64,000 nucleotides of DNA from Sphingobacterium mizutaii (GCF_900187125.1 NZ_LT906468.1:930001-994000); one strand, 5' to 3'; counted from the first letter of the stretch, positions 52,575-61,566 are shown. The notes: generated from the letters alone by a model not told the origin. Numbers and translations are program-made.

Positions 52575-54164
52575 TTAGTGTAGGGTGATGTTCTCTTTGA
52601 TGCCTATATCCTCCAAAAAGTATTGATCATGGGATACTACAATCAAGGTCCCTTGGTAGGATTGTATGGCTGCGGTTAGTATTTCAATATTTTGAATATC
52701 GATATTGTTTGTAGGTTCATCCAATATGATGATATCAGGCGATTTGCTACTAATGTTTAAACAACACAATAAAAGTCGCATGCGCTCGCCACCACTCAGT
52801 ACCAGACAACTTTTGTCCCAACTTTCTTTGGGAAATAAAAATCTGTTCAAACGAATCTTAACCTCATGCTCCAATAAACCAGATTGGTTAAAGGACTGTG
52901 CCATCTCATAGACTGATTTTGAAGAGCTGACCATAGAATAATCCTGGTCGACATAAACATAATTAAAGTCTGCTTTTTTAATCTTGCCTTCACTCGGAGC
53001 TATTTCGCCAATCATTAGCTTGATTAAACTGGTCTTTCCAGACCCGTTATTGCCTTTGATCGCGATCCTATCTCCATATTTTAGTTGGAAATCCAAGTTT
53101 TGTTTCCAAAGGTCGTTCCCATTGATTTGAAGGTTGACTCCATCTATCTCCAGTAGAATTTTCCCAACTGGAAGACCAGATTCCTCGAATCCGAATTTCA
53201 TTTGGTCGATTTCCGGTAAATTCGACCTGAGATCTCTCAGGTTTTGTTGGATACCTGTGATCTTTTCCTGATGTACACCCTTTAGTTTGGCGCTACTACC
53301 CTCGGCCTTATTTTTCAAGGCACCCATTAAGATCTTCGGGATACCGGCTTTTTCCTGCTTTTTCTTCCCACGGGCATTGAGCTTGTTCTGCCTTTCTAGG
53401 GCTTCACGTTCTCTGTCTTTGGCTTTGCGTAACTCCTTTTCCTTGGATTTTACATCATGATCCAAGGCGTTCAGGGCAATTTCCTTCTGCTCAGCAAAAA
53501 ACTCGTAATTCCCGCCATATTTTGAGATGCCATTTTTGCTCATCTCTGCCATTTCTGGGATTAGCCTTAGAAGTGCTCGATCATGGCTTACCAGCAATAG
53601 TGTTTTGTTGCAATTTTCTATAAATTGATAAAGCAGTTCCCTGGATTCCAGATCAAGGTGGTTGCTTGGTTCATCCATCAAGATCAGTTCCGGATCATGG
53701 ATGTCGATGCCCGCCAAGAAAACCTTGGTCTTCTGTCCACCACTTAATGTCGATAAAGGCTGATCTAATTTTAATCCTATTAGGTTCCATCGGTTTAGGG
53801 CCTGTTGAACCCTGTCCTCAATAGTCCAATCATCATTGAGGATGTCGAGGAGCTGCTCGTCCATCTGTCCCTCGAGTATAGCATGAAAAGCTTTTAATTT
53901 ATCCTCAATTGCCAATACCTGCGCAATGCTCATAGCATTGTACTTGTCCAATAATTGTGGAATGTAGTAAGGCGTACTTGCACAATCAATCGAACCAGCA
54001 TGCAGCTTGACCTCCGAAGCTATGGCTTTGAGTAAAGTGGATTTGCCTACACCGTTATTGCCGATCAGTGCAATTTTTTCTTGCTTATTGACGACCAGGT
54101 TAAGGCCTTGAAATAAAATATCTTTATTGGGGTGGATATATGTTGCGTTCTGTATAATAACCAT
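52575..54164 (-). CDS. ABC-F family ATPase
   Basis: Soluble protein of 529 residues with two ATPase domains and no membrane segment. Domain 1: Walker A GNNGVGKST, signature LSGGQKTK, Walker B LILMDEPSNHLDLES. Domain 2: Walker A GNNGSGKTS, signature LSGGERMR, Walker B IIILDEPTNNIDIQN. Between them is a charged helical linker of some 90 residues (KSKEKELRKAKDREREALER, KNKAEGSSAKLKGVHQEK), the part that reaches the peptidyl-transferase centre in ribosome-protection members. This suggests translation rescue or drug protection, but the linker cannot show which drugs, if any. Confidence 0.88.
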   Translation of the reverse strand: MVIIQNATYIHPNKDILFQGLNLVVNKQEKIALIGNNGVGKSTLLKAIASEVKLHAGSIDCASTPYYIPQLLDKYNAMSIAQVLAIEDKLKAFHAILEGQMDEQLLDILNDDWTIEDRVQQALNRWNLIGLKLDQPLSTLSGGQKTKVFLAGIDIHDPELILMDEPSNHLDLESRELLYQFIENCNKTLLLVSHDRALLRLIPEMAEMSKNGISKYGGNYEFFAEQKEIALNALDHDVKSKEKELRKAKDREREALERQNKLNARGKKKQEKAGIPKILMGALKNKAEGSSAKLKGVHQEKITGIQQNLRDLRSNLPEIDQMKFGFEESGLPVGKILLEIDGVNLQINGNDLWKQNLDFQLKYGDRIAIKGNNGSGKTSLIKLMIGEIAPSEGKIKKADFNYVYVDQDYSMVSSSKSVYEMAQSFNQSGLLEHEVKIRLNRFLFPKESWDKSCLVLSGGERMRLLLCCLNISSKSPDIIILDEPTNNIDIQNIEILTAAIQSYQGTLIVVSHDQYFLEDIGIKENITLH

Positions 54165-54317
54165 AATTCCTTTCGCTTAAGAGATAAAACCATCGAAAAG
54201 CATTCAAATGCTTTGTTAACTGTTTTCGGAAAGAAATTGGGTATTACATATATCCTGTTTTGATTAATAGTACTGCAAATATAGAATTTTTATTTTTAAT
54301 GCATGATTTCTATTGCC

Positions 54318-54920
54318 TTATGCATTTTCTATTGTTCTAAAAGTTAGGTTTATCCGTGCCCCATGTATGGTTTTAGTGGGAGGGAGCCTATGTAACCAAT
54401 GGTCCTGGGTTTGATCTTTCATGATCAGCAAGCTGCCATCTTCCAAGAAAATATCAATCTTCTCCTTGGAGTTTTTATGTTTGAATGAAAACTTGCGCTC
54501 TGCACCAAAGGTAAGGGAGGCGATTGCTCCATGTTTTTTCAGGTCCTTTTCTCCATCACTATGCCATGCCATTCCTTCGGAACCATCATGGTAAAGATTG
54601 AGCAAGCAGGAATTGAAAGTCTCTCCGGATTCTCTTTCCACGATTTCCTTTAGTTCAAGCAATACCTCTGTCCAGGGTTGTGCAATTTTCAGGATATTGG
54701 AATAGCTATATTCAAATCTTTTATCACCATACCAAGCTACTTTTCGCTTGGTTTCGATATGCCTCCCGAAGATGACTGCCTGATCATTTTTCCATTCAAT
54801 GCCATACATTAACTTTTCAAAATAACCTTTTTCGGAATCACAGACTATGCCGTAATAGTTAACGCATCCATCATAAGGCAATAGATTTTTACTAGGATCA
54901 GCAGTATTAAATAACTTCAT
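54318..54920 (-). CDS. alkB: AlkB-like alpha-ketoglutarate-dependent dioxygenase
   Basis: Iron and 2-oxoglutarate enzyme that directly reverses N-methyl lesions in DNA or RNA. 200 residues from the ATG at 54920. Ligands are visible: MAWHSDGEKDL (His and Asp), the distal His in LHRLPPTKTIHG or preceding HWLHRL, and the 2-oxoglutarate/substrate motif GARINLTFRTI (RxNxTxR). GAIASLTFGAERKFSFKH is also typical. It overlaps the Ada-like gene by 14 bases and so is translated with it as an alkylation-repair operon. Confidence 0.9.
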   Translation of the reverse strand: MKLFNTADPSKNLLPYDGCVNYYGIVCDSEKGYFEKLMYGIEWKNDQAVIFGRHIETKRKVAWYGDKRFEYSYSNILKIAQPWTEVLLELKEIVERESGETFNSCLLNLYHDGSEGMAWHSDGEKDLKKHGAIASLTFGAERKFSFKHKNSKEKIDIFLEDGSLLIMKDQTQDHWLHRLPPTKTIHGARINLTFRTIENA

Positions 54921-55779
54921 TGTGATTTTCTTTATCAGTCTTAGCAAATTCCCAGCCCAACATCAGTGTTTTGCGCAAAGGGTTCCATCGATATCCTCCA
55001 GTGTGCCCCGAAGTCTGTATAACGCGGTGGCAAGGAATCAAATAGGCGATTGGATTGCTCCCGATTGCCGTTCCGACTGCCCTCGACGCACTAGGATTAC
55101 CTACCTTTTCTGCGATTTCCTTATAGGAGTTCAATTCCCCCATTGGAATGGATAGCAAGGCCTGCCATACCTTCAGCTGGAATGCCGTTCCTTTTAGATG
55201 CAGTTTAATGCGTTTTAAGGAAGAATCTTCCAGGTTGAAGATTGATAGGGCTTCCCGATGGATGGCTTTCTCCTCGGCGATAAATACTGCCTTCTCAAAG
55301 GAGTGTTCTAACTCAGCCAACCCTGCGGCATCATCATCGACGAAAGCCAGGTAACAGATCCCTTTCTCCGTAGAGGCAATCAGGCATTTTCCAAAAGGAC
55401 TGTCCTGAAAACTATAGGCGATGGATAGTCCCTCAGCACCTTGTTTAAATTCCGCTGGTGTCATGCCTTCGATTTGAACAAACATATCGTGCAATCTGCT
55501 GGTACTGCCAACACCGGTCAAGATATGGGTGTCAAATAGGGTCCGTTTTTCCTCCTTCAGCAATTTCTTGGCATAATTGACCTGTGTATACTGAAGGAAT
55601 TTCTTCGGGCTGGTCCCGACCCAATCCGAAAACAAACGCTGAAAATGAAAAGGGCTTAAATGAACATGCTCCGCTATCTCTTCCAAGCTAGGTTTCTCCT
55701 GAAAGTGATCCTGGATAAACAGTATCGCCTTGGCAATACGATCATAGTTTAACTCTTGTTGCGACTTTTCCATATTCAA
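54907..55779 (-). CDS. AraC-type HTH plus O6-methylguanine-DNA methyltransferase (Ada without N-domain)
   Basis: 290 residues. Residues about 10-105 are an AraC helix-turn-helix (PSLEEIAEHVHLSPFHFQRLF; VGTSPKKFLQYTQVNYAKKLL). Residues about 120-285 are the methyltransferase with the acceptor Cys in IPCHRVIQTSGHTGGYRWN and the Asn hinge region ANRAVG-like (SASRAVGTAIGSNPIAYL). The zinc-binding phosphotriester sensor that makes E. coli Ada an activator is absent. It heads an operon with alkB. It may still bind its own promoter, but the methylation switch cannot be the classical one. Confidence 0.9.
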   Translation of the reverse strand: MNMEKSQQELNYDRIAKAILFIQDHFQEKPSLEEIAEHVHLSPFHFQRLFSDWVGTSPKKFLQYTQVNYAKKLLKEEKRTLFDTHILTGVGSTSRLHDMFVQIEGMTPAEFKQGAEGLSIAYSFQDSPFGKCLIASTEKGICYLAFVDDDAAGLAELEHSFEKAVFIAEEKAIHREALSIFNLEDSSLKRIKLHLKGTAFQLKVWQALLSIPMGELNSYKEIAEKVGNPSASRAVGTAIGSNPIAYLIPCHRVIQTSGHTGGYRWNPLRKTLMLGWEFAKTDKENHNEVI

Positions 55780-55852
55780 ATTTGCACACTAATCGGAATA
55801 ATAAAAATCCGAATCTTGCTAATTTACAAAGAACCTAGAATAATATGAGGTT

Positions 55853-55950
55853 GAACCAGGATGTTCGAGATGGGAGGATGGACCAAGATCATTATTCCGC
55901 TAGAAAGATTCCCAATTTTCGTAGGGCGAATTGAATTCGCCCGCTTCCTA
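55853..55950 (+). repeat. Dispersed intergenic repeat, family A (copy 5)
   Basis: GAACCAGGATGTTCGAGATG, then GGAGGATGGACCAAGATCAT, then a GGGCGAATTGAATTCGCCC palindromic module. It is the shortest complete copy and shows the basic unit: one CCAGGAT...CCAAGATC block plus one palindrome. Confidence 0.85.
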
Positions 55951-55963
55951 CATTTCCCATCTA

Positions 55964-56006
55964 AAAAAACGAAAGGCAATTTTTTCAATTGCCTTTCGTT
56001 TTTTTT
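55964..56006. terminator. Terminator of the SDR gene
   Basis: AAAAAACGAAAGGCAATT/AATTGCCTTTCGTTTTTT, a perfect 18-bp stem with a four- to five-base loop that abuts the stop codon of the minus-strand gene. Confidence 0.88.
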
Positions 56007-56748
56007 ATTTCGCTAAATAACCGCCATCCACTGGATAATAGGATGCCGTCACAAACGAAGCTTTATCCGAAGCCAGCCATAAAGCCAACTCGGCTACTTC
56101 TTCCGGCTTACCCAAGCGTTGGAAAGCATGCTGTGTTTCTAGATATTTCAAGGAATCTGCGTCCAGGTTAGCCTCCACTAATGGGGTGGCAATAAATCCA
56201 GGACCAATGGCATTGATGCGAACTCCTTTGGTCGCATATTCCCAACCTGCCGCTTGGGTCAATCCCACTACACCATGTTTGGCTGCAACGTATGCCGAAG
56301 ATTTTGCAAAACCAACTGCTCCAAGGATGGATGCCATATTGATAATGCTACCGCCCACCTTCTCAATCTCTGGGATCTGATAGTGCATGCCATAGAATAC
56401 CCCATTGAGATTGATGTCGATAACCTTCTTCCAACCTTCGATGGATAGGTCAGCAACAGCGTTGGACTCTCCACCAATACCCGCATTGTTTACTGCAATA
56501 TGTAGGGCTCCGAAATTCTCGATGGCAGCCTCCACAATTTTTTTATTGTCCTCAGCAGAAGATGCATCTGCTTTAATAAAGATGACATTCCCTTCGCCGA
56601 GATTATTGATCAATTCTTCACCTAACTTTTCGTTCAGATCCGCTATAACAACTTTAGCACCTTCTTTTACAAAAAGTTCAACGATCGCCTTCCCAATGCC
56701 GGAAACACCTCCGGTTACAATAGCCACTTTGTCATTTAGTTGTTTCAT
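56005..56748 (-). CDS. SDR family oxidoreductase (3-oxoacyl-ACP reductase-like)
   Basis: Classical short-chain dehydrogenase of 247 residues: cofactor motif TGGVSGIGKA, Asp after the second strand (VVIADLNEK) that favours NAD, NNAGIGG, the catalytic Ser in INMASILGAVG and the Tyr/Lys pair in SSAYVAAKHG. The C-terminus ends FVTASYYPVDGGYLAK. The substrate cannot be read from sequence; many relatives act on alcohols or sugars. Single gene with its own terminator. Confidence 0.88.
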   Translation of the reverse strand: MKQLNDKVAIVTGGVSGIGKAIVELFVKEGAKVVIADLNEKLGEELINNLGEGNVIFIKADASSAEDNKKIVEAAIENFGALHIAVNNAGIGGESNAVADLSIEGWKKVIDINLNGVFYGMHYQIPEIEKVGGSIINMASILGAVGFAKSSAYVAAKHGVVGLTQAAGWEYATKGVRINAIGPGFIATPLVEANLDADSLKYLETQHAFQRLGKPEEVAELALWLASDKASFVTASYYPVDGGYLAK

Positions 56749-56917
56749 ATTGTTCGCTTATTATTTTGATAATAAGATACAAAGAAAACAAGTGCAGTTA
56801 TGTGACTTTTGTCATCCAAAAAGCTGATTATGACTTTAATAGGAAAGTGCAAGTCAAAGCTTACAATCTTTTGATAATCATAAACTCAAGCCTTACCTGA
56901 TATGAATAGTATTTCTT

Positions 56918-57982
56918 TTATTCGGTTTTTTCGGGACTGTCTGTACTCAAGATAATGGAATCTCCTTTGCCGTATTCGTTGGAGTAAACCTTGATCAATA
57001 CCCCCACAGAAGAAAGGATCAATGGTCCGAAGATCAATCCCAACATACCAAACAATTTCAATCCCAATAGCACCCCAAATACAGTGATCAGCGGAGGGAC
57101 ATTCCCTAAGGTCTTAAGGATGGTAAAACGTAAGATATTATCGATACTTCCGATCAACAGGAAGCCATATAGGAGAATACCGATACCATTGGCGGTTTCA
57201 CCGCCAGCTAGGGTAATGATTCCTAATGGTACATAGATAGTCATGGTTCCCAAGACTGGAACAATGGAAGCAATACCAGTCAGCATACCCATCAGGATAA
57301 AGTTATCCACCCCGAAGATCCAATAGCCTAGCATAGCCACCAAACCTTGGAAAAATCCTAAAATTGGAATACCGATGGCATTGGAACGAACCATGGAGTC
57401 AAATTCTTTCCATAGTTCTAGTTTGCTTTTTGGCGAGAAAGGCACGCCGCTGGAAATATAGCTTTCCATTTGTCTACCATAGACCAACATAAAATAGAGC
57501 ACAAACAAGGCCACTATAATATTGATCATGACCTCCGCCACTGAATTCAAGATGCTGGGTACATATTTGGTAAACCGTTGCAACATATTGAGCAAGGCCT
57601 CATCAGACATATCTATATCCTTCAGGAAGGGCTTGTCTGCCATATATTCCTTCAAGAGATTAAATTGAGAGACGATCTTATCCGTATTGTTCAGGAAACT
57701 GGTAATCTGTGGGACCAAATAATCCACCAGGGCCCAGATCGGCAATACAATAAAGACTATCGATATGAGAATAAACAGGAGACTGGTCAGGATCTTGTTC
57801 CATTTTCTCCTTTCCGTCAGCTTAAAATAGCTGTTTCTGAACAGCACATATAAAGTAATCGCTCCTAAGAAGCCCGGCAAATAATAGTATAGGTTCTTGA
57901 AAATTAGGATACATACCAGGATAATGATGATAATCAACATGATCTGGTTGATGGAATTGTTGTTAATCTGCTTCGTTCTCAT
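56918..57982 (-). CDS. AI-2E family transporter (PerM type)
   Basis: 354 residues from the ATG at 57982; the frame extends upstream, but across a family D repeat (58016-58050), so the shorter start is preferred. The protein has about eight membrane helices: LIIIIILVCILIFKNLYYYLPG, ILTSLLFILISIVFIVLP, the central soluble stretch and the signature NIIVALFVLYFMLVYG with FFQGLVAMLGYWIFGV and GIASIVPVLGTMTIYVPLG. These proteins are export carriers or ion-coupled permeases; transport of AI-2 is not implied by the name. Confidence 0.87.
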   Translation of the reverse strand: MRTKQINNNSINQIMLIIIIILVCILIFKNLYYYLPGFLGAITLYVLFRNSYFKLTERRKWNKILTSLLFILISIVFIVLPIWALVDYLVPQITSFLNNTDKIVSQFNLLKEYMADKPFLKDIDMSDEALLNMLQRFTKYVPSILNSVAEVMINIIVALFVLYFMLVYGRQMESYISSGVPFSPKSKLELWKEFDSMVRSNAIGIPILGFFQGLVAMLGYWIFGVDNFILMGMLTGIASIVPVLGTMTIYVPLGIITLAGGETANGIGILLYGFLLIGSIDNILRFTILKTLGNVPPLITVFGVLLGLKLFGMLGLIFGPLILSSVGVLIKVYSNEYGKGDSIILSTDSPEKTE

Positions 57983-58015
57983 ATTCAGTAGCAATTTAAG
58001 GAATAGATGCGAATT

Positions 58016-58050
58016 ATGGGATATGAGATGTGAGATTTGGGATAGGAGAT
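58016..58050 (-). repeat. Dispersed repeat, family D, upstream of the AI-2E gene
   Basis: GGGATATGAGATGTGAGATT and TGGGATAGGAGAT, inverted relative to the array at 58208-58442. Confidence 0.7.
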
Positions 58051-58207
58051 AGCATAACGCTAAAACATTACCAAGCATCACTCACTTCATTTCCTTTCCT
58101 TATATCTATAATCTACTAAACTGTAGTTTGGTTGATGTGGTTTGCAGATTGGAGAAAAATTAAAATCAAATCTTTCAAAAAGCTTATAGAAAGTTTACTA
58201 CCTCCAT

Positions 58208-58442
58208 ACTCATATCCCACATCTCAAATCTATTTTTAATAAAATGTGCTAGAAAGGTTACTATCTCAATACTCATATCTCACATCTCAAATCTATTTTT
58301 GGAAGTTTACCATCTCAATACTCATATCTCACATCTCAAATCTATTTTGGAAAGTTTACCATCTCAATACTCATATCTCACATCTCAAATCTATTTTGGG
58401 AAATTTACTATCTCAATACTCATATCTCACATCTCAAATCTA
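58208..58442 (+). repeat. Family D tandem array, five units, 49-bp period
   Basis: Units start ACTCATATC at 58208, 58271, 58320, 58369 and 58418. The last four are exactly 49 bases apart, the first 63. Each unit is CTCATATCTCACATCTCAAATC and then TATTTT plus a GAAAGTTTACCATCTCAAT spacer; the spacer also repeats, so it is a true tandem array and not a CRISPR. It lies downstream of tsf. The small open frame across it is an artefact. Confidence 0.9.
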
Positions 58443-58448
58443 TAAAAC

Positions 58449-58490
58449 AAGAAAAGCCCATCCTTTTAGGGGATGGGCTTTTCTTATTTT
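58449..58490 (-). terminator. Terminator of the rplM-rpsI-rpsB-tsf operon
   Basis: AAGAAAAGCCCATCC/GGATGGGCTTTTCTT perfect 15-bp stem, seven-base loop, close behind the tsf stop. Confidence 0.92.
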
Positions 58491-58497
58491 ATAATGC

Positions 58498-59334
58498 TTA
58501 CGCGCCTAATTGTACACGTTTGAAAGCAGTGACAGTCAATCCTTTAGCAACTGAATCCAAGAACTGAGCGATAGATTTAGAAGAATCTTTAACGAACTCT
58601 TGGTTCAATAAAGTGTTTTCTTTGTAGAATTTGTTCAATTTACCTTGAGCGATTTTTTCTACCATTTCTTCAGGTTTACCTTCAGCACGGATTTGTTCTT
58701 TAGCGATTTCAAGTTCGCGTTCGATAGTTTTTGTGTCCACGCCATCTTTATCGATAGCCACTGGGTTCATTGCAGCGATTTGCATAGCAACGTCTTTACC
58801 AGCTTCTTCAACACCAGCAGCATCAGCAGAAAGGCCTACCAATACACCTAGACGGTAGTTACCGTGGATATAAGCAACAACTTTATCAGCAGCAACAGTT
58901 TCGAATTTAGAAACGTCGATTTTCTCACCGATCTTACCAGTTTGTTCGATCAATAAGTCAGCGATTTTAGTACCACCGATTTCCAATGCTTTTAGGTCTT
59001 CTAGAGTAGCAGGGCTGTTCGCTAACGCAGCGTCAGCTACTGATTCAGCAAATGCAACGAAATCAGCGTTCTTCGCTACGAAGTCAGTCTCACAGTTTAC
59101 TTCAACTACGATACCTGATTTGCCATCAGCCGCAGCTTTAGCAATAATTACTCCTTCGTTTGAGTCGCGGTCTTGACGGCTAGCAGCAACTTTAGCACCT
59201 TTTTTACGTAGGTAGTCAACAGCAGCTTCGAAATCACCATTAGCTTCCACTAATGCTTTTTTACAGTCCATCATACCAGCGCCAGTTTGTTGACGCAATT
59301 TGTTTACATCTGATGCAGAAATTTGTACTGACAT
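58498..59334 (-). CDS. tsf: Translation elongation factor Ts
   Basis: Guanine-nucleotide exchange factor of EF-Tu. 278 residues. The UBA-like N-terminal domain has VNKLRQQTGAGMMDCKKALVE; the core begins near VVEVNCETDFVAKNADFVAF, the EF-Tu contact motif (TDFV). The C-terminal part matches the normal length. It is the last gene of the ribosomal operon, 191 bases after rpsB, with a large hairpin in the gap. Confidence 0.97.
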   Translation of the reverse strand: MSVQISASDVNKLRQQTGAGMMDCKKALVEANGDFEAAVDYLRKKGAKVAASRQDRDSNEGVIIAKAAADGKSGIVVEVNCETDFVAKNADFVAFAESVADAALANSPATLEDLKALEIGGTKIADLLIEQTGKIGEKIDVSKFETVAADKVVAYIHGNYRLGVLVGLSADAAGVEEAGKDVAMQIAAMNPVAIDKDGVDTKTIERELEIAKEQIRAEGKPEEMVEKIAQGKLNKFYKENTLLNQEFVKDSSKSIAQFLDSVAKGLTVTAFKRVQLGA

Positions 59335-59437
59335 AGTATATTTTTTGTTAAAATTACAATTGATGTGTTAAGCATTCCTTGAATTAAAATCAACAGAATG
59401 TTAACTTTTAATGTTCAATAGGTTTTTGCCTTTCAGC

Positions 59438-59506
59438 AAAAAAACCGGAAAGACAGGGGCGGTAAAAGGAAGCAGATCTTCCAGAAACCAACACTTGTCT
59501 ATCCGG
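59438..59506 (-). promoter_or_regulatory. Hairpin in the rpsB-tsf gap, attenuator-like
   Basis: On the minus strand CCGGATAGACA pairs with TGTCTTTCCGG (one U-U mismatch) across a loop of about 40 bases, and a run of seven T follows. It could partly terminate transcription between rpsB and tsf. Confidence 0.45.
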
Positions 59507-59525
59507 CTTATATTATAGAATAAGA

Positions 59526-60332
59526 TTATTCTACGTCTTTCGCTTTACGAGTGCGTTTTCCTGGAGTCGCTTCAGTAGCTTCACCATTGTCCACTGCAGC
59601 TTTAGCAGCAGCAGCTTCTTTTTCCGCGTCCTCTTCTTTATCGCGCTTGCGCTCTTCCAATCCTTCGATGATAGCTTTACCAATTACGCTTGCAATTAAG
59701 CTGATTGATTTAGTCGCGTCATCGTTCGCTGGAATAGGGAAGTCGATGTTTGTAGGGTCAGAGTTTGTATCAACCATTGCAAAAGTAGGGATGTTTAATT
59801 TCATCGCTTCTGCAACCGCAATATGCTCTTTCTTAACGTCGATAATGAATAATGCAGCAGGTAAACGGTTCAAGTCTGCGATACCTCCTAAAAGGTTCTC
59901 TAACTTGATACGCTCACGTTGGATCATCAATTTTTCTTTTTTAGACAATACATCGTAAGTGCCATCTTTTTGCATTTTATCGATGTTTGACATTTTCTTG
60001 ATTGATTTACGAACAGTTGCAAAGTTAGTAAGCATACCACCTAACCAACGTTCTGTAACGAAAGGCATGTTTACTGCTTTCGCTTGTTCTGCCACGATTT
60101 CTTTCGCTTGTTTCTTTGTAGCTACGAATAAAACTTTACGACCTGATTTTACGATCTGTTTGATCGCTGATGCTGCCTCTTCTAATTTTGTAAGAGTCTT
60201 GTTCAAGTCGATGATGTGGATACCATTGCGTTCCATGAAAATGTACTTAGCCATTTTCGGATCCCACTTACGAGTAAGGTGACCAAAGTGAACACCTGCA
60301 TCCAATAATTCTTGATATGTTGTTCTTGCCAT
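59526..60332 (-). CDS. rpsB: 30S ribosomal protein S2
   Basis: 268 residues. Begins TYQELLDAGVHFGHLTRKWDP, and holds YIFMERNGIHIIDLNKTL, FVTERWLGGMLTNFATV and PTFAMVDTNSDP, all diagnostic. An acidic/Ala-rich tail (EDAEKEAAAAKAAVDNGEAT) is appended to the core. It begins 18 bases after rpsI. Confidence 0.98.
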   Translation of the reverse strand: MARTTYQELLDAGVHFGHLTRKWDPKMAKYIFMERNGIHIIDLNKTLTKLEEAASAIKQIVKSGRKVLFVATKKQAKEIVAEQAKAVNMPFVTERWLGGMLTNFATVRKSIKKMSNIDKMQKDGTYDVLSKKEKLMIQRERIKLENLLGGIADLNRLPAALFIIDVKKEHIAVAEAMKLNIPTFAMVDTNSDPTNIDFPIPANDDATKSISLIASVIGKAIIEGLEERKRDKEEDAEKEAAAAKAAVDNGEATEATPGKRTRKAKDVE

Positions 60333-60350
60333 TTTTTGATCCTCCTTATA

Positions 60351-60737
60351 TTAACGTTTACTGAATTGGAATCTTCTACGAGCCTTACGACGTCCTGGTT
60401 TCTTACGCTCAACCATACGGTCATCACGCGTCATCAAACCTTTAGCACGTAAAGCAGGTTTTACTTCTGGGTTAAGCTCTACCAAAGCTTTTGCAATCGC
60501 TAAGCGAACTGCTTCTGCTTGGCCTTTTACCCCACCACCTTGAACGTTAACATTGATGTCAAAATTTGCAAGAGAGTCAGCTACCAATAAGGATTGAGTA
60601 ACGATGTATTGCAAAGGTAATGTAGGAAAATATTCCTTGTAATCTTTACCGTTTACGGTAATGTTTCCATTGCCAGCTGTTAAGTAGATGCGGGCAACAG
60701 CAGTTTTTCTTCTTCCTGAAGTGTTAGTTGTTGACAT
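60351..60737 (-). CDS. rpsI: 30S ribosomal protein S9
   Basis: 128 residues: NTSGRRKTAVARIYL at the N-terminus, VQGGGVKGQAEAVRLAIAKAL in the middle, and the basic tail KPGRRKARRRFQFSKR that reaches the P-site tRNA. Eleven bases after rplM. Confidence 0.98.
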   Translation of the reverse strand: MSTTNTSGRRKTAVARIYLTAGNGNITVNGKDYKEYFPTLPLQYIVTQSLLVADSLANFDINVNVQGGGVKGQAEAVRLAIAKALVELNPEVKPALRAKGLMTRDDRMVERKKPGRRKARRRFQFSKR

Positions 60738-60748
60738 AATCGTTCTCC

Positions 60749-61192
60749 TTAAAATTTAACTGGTTTTGGATTCTGAGCCTCATGCTTGTGCTCTGTTCCA
60801 GCATAAACATATAGGTTCTTAAATAACTGACGTCCTAAACGGTTCTTAGGCAACATCCCGCGAACAGCTTTCTCAATGATGCGCTCTGGGTGCTTTGCCA
60901 TTAACTCTTTTGGAGAAACGAAACGCTGACCACCTGGGTAGCCTGTGTAGCGAACATAAACTTTGTCGCCCAATTTGTTTCCAGTCAATCTAACTTTGTC
61001 TGCATTGATAACAATCACGTTATCTCCACAGTCTACGTGTGGGGTGAATGAAGGCTTGTGCTTTCCACGGATCACTTTCGCAATCTCGCTTGCCAAGCGC
61101 CCCAAAATCTCGCCTTCAGCGTCAACAACGATCCACTCTTTGTTAACGGTGTTCTTGTTAGCAGAGACAGTTTTGTAACTTAACGTATTCAC
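60749..61192 (-). CDS. rplM: 50S ribosomal protein L13
   Basis: 147 residues: [39 protein letters not shown] and [20 protein letters not shown] are diagnostic. First gene of rplM-rpsI-rpsB-tsf. Its promoter is visible 64 bases upstream, and the long leader may carry regulation. Confidence 0.98.
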   Translation of the reverse strand: MNTLSYKTVSANKNTVNKEWIVVDAEGEILGRLASEIAKVIRGKHKPSFTPHVDCGDNVIVINADKVRLTGNKLGDKVYVRYTGYPGGQRFVSPKELMAKHPERIIEKAVRGMLPKNRLGRQLFKNLYVYAGTEHKHEAQNPKPVKF

Positions 61193-61255
61193 TTGCTTTT
61201 ATTTAATTAATTAATAATGTTTTAAATCCTTCTGTAATCACTACAATAAGGTCTG

Positions 61256-61287
61256 CAAAGGTACAATAATTTAATTTAATTCTCAAA
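61256..61287 (-). promoter_or_regulatory. Promoter of the rplM operon
   Basis: On the minus strand TTTG (61287-61284) and TACCTTTG (61263-61256) are 20 bases apart, matching the Bacteroidota pair. The leader would be about 60 bases. Confidence 0.65.
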
Positions 61288-61566
61288 GCCAATTTTATTT
61301 TTTGTTTACGGCTGTTTTTCATGGTCTTAGCCGCATGGCAGAAATCCCAGACTAGGCCTTGGTTTTCCTTAAGCAAAGTGTATTAATGTATTCACTAAAG
61401 CGATTGTCAGATTGGACAATTCGTGGGAATAAAATTTGGACTGAATTTATGGGAAGGAGGAGAGCAAGGTTCAATACGAAAAATTGGTTTTTTATATTTA
61501 GAGGTATAACCCCTTTTGGGGTTCCATTATTTTAGCAGACATGGCACGTTAGCCTGGAGGTAGCGC

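Noticed and set aside
58208..58442. Possible CRISPR array
   Set aside because: The spacer between units is the same each time, unit length is unsuitable, and no cas gene is present.
58246..58494. 82-codon open frame across the 49-bp array
   Set aside because: The translation is only the repeat read through (SQYSYLTSQIY-type units) and has no start context.
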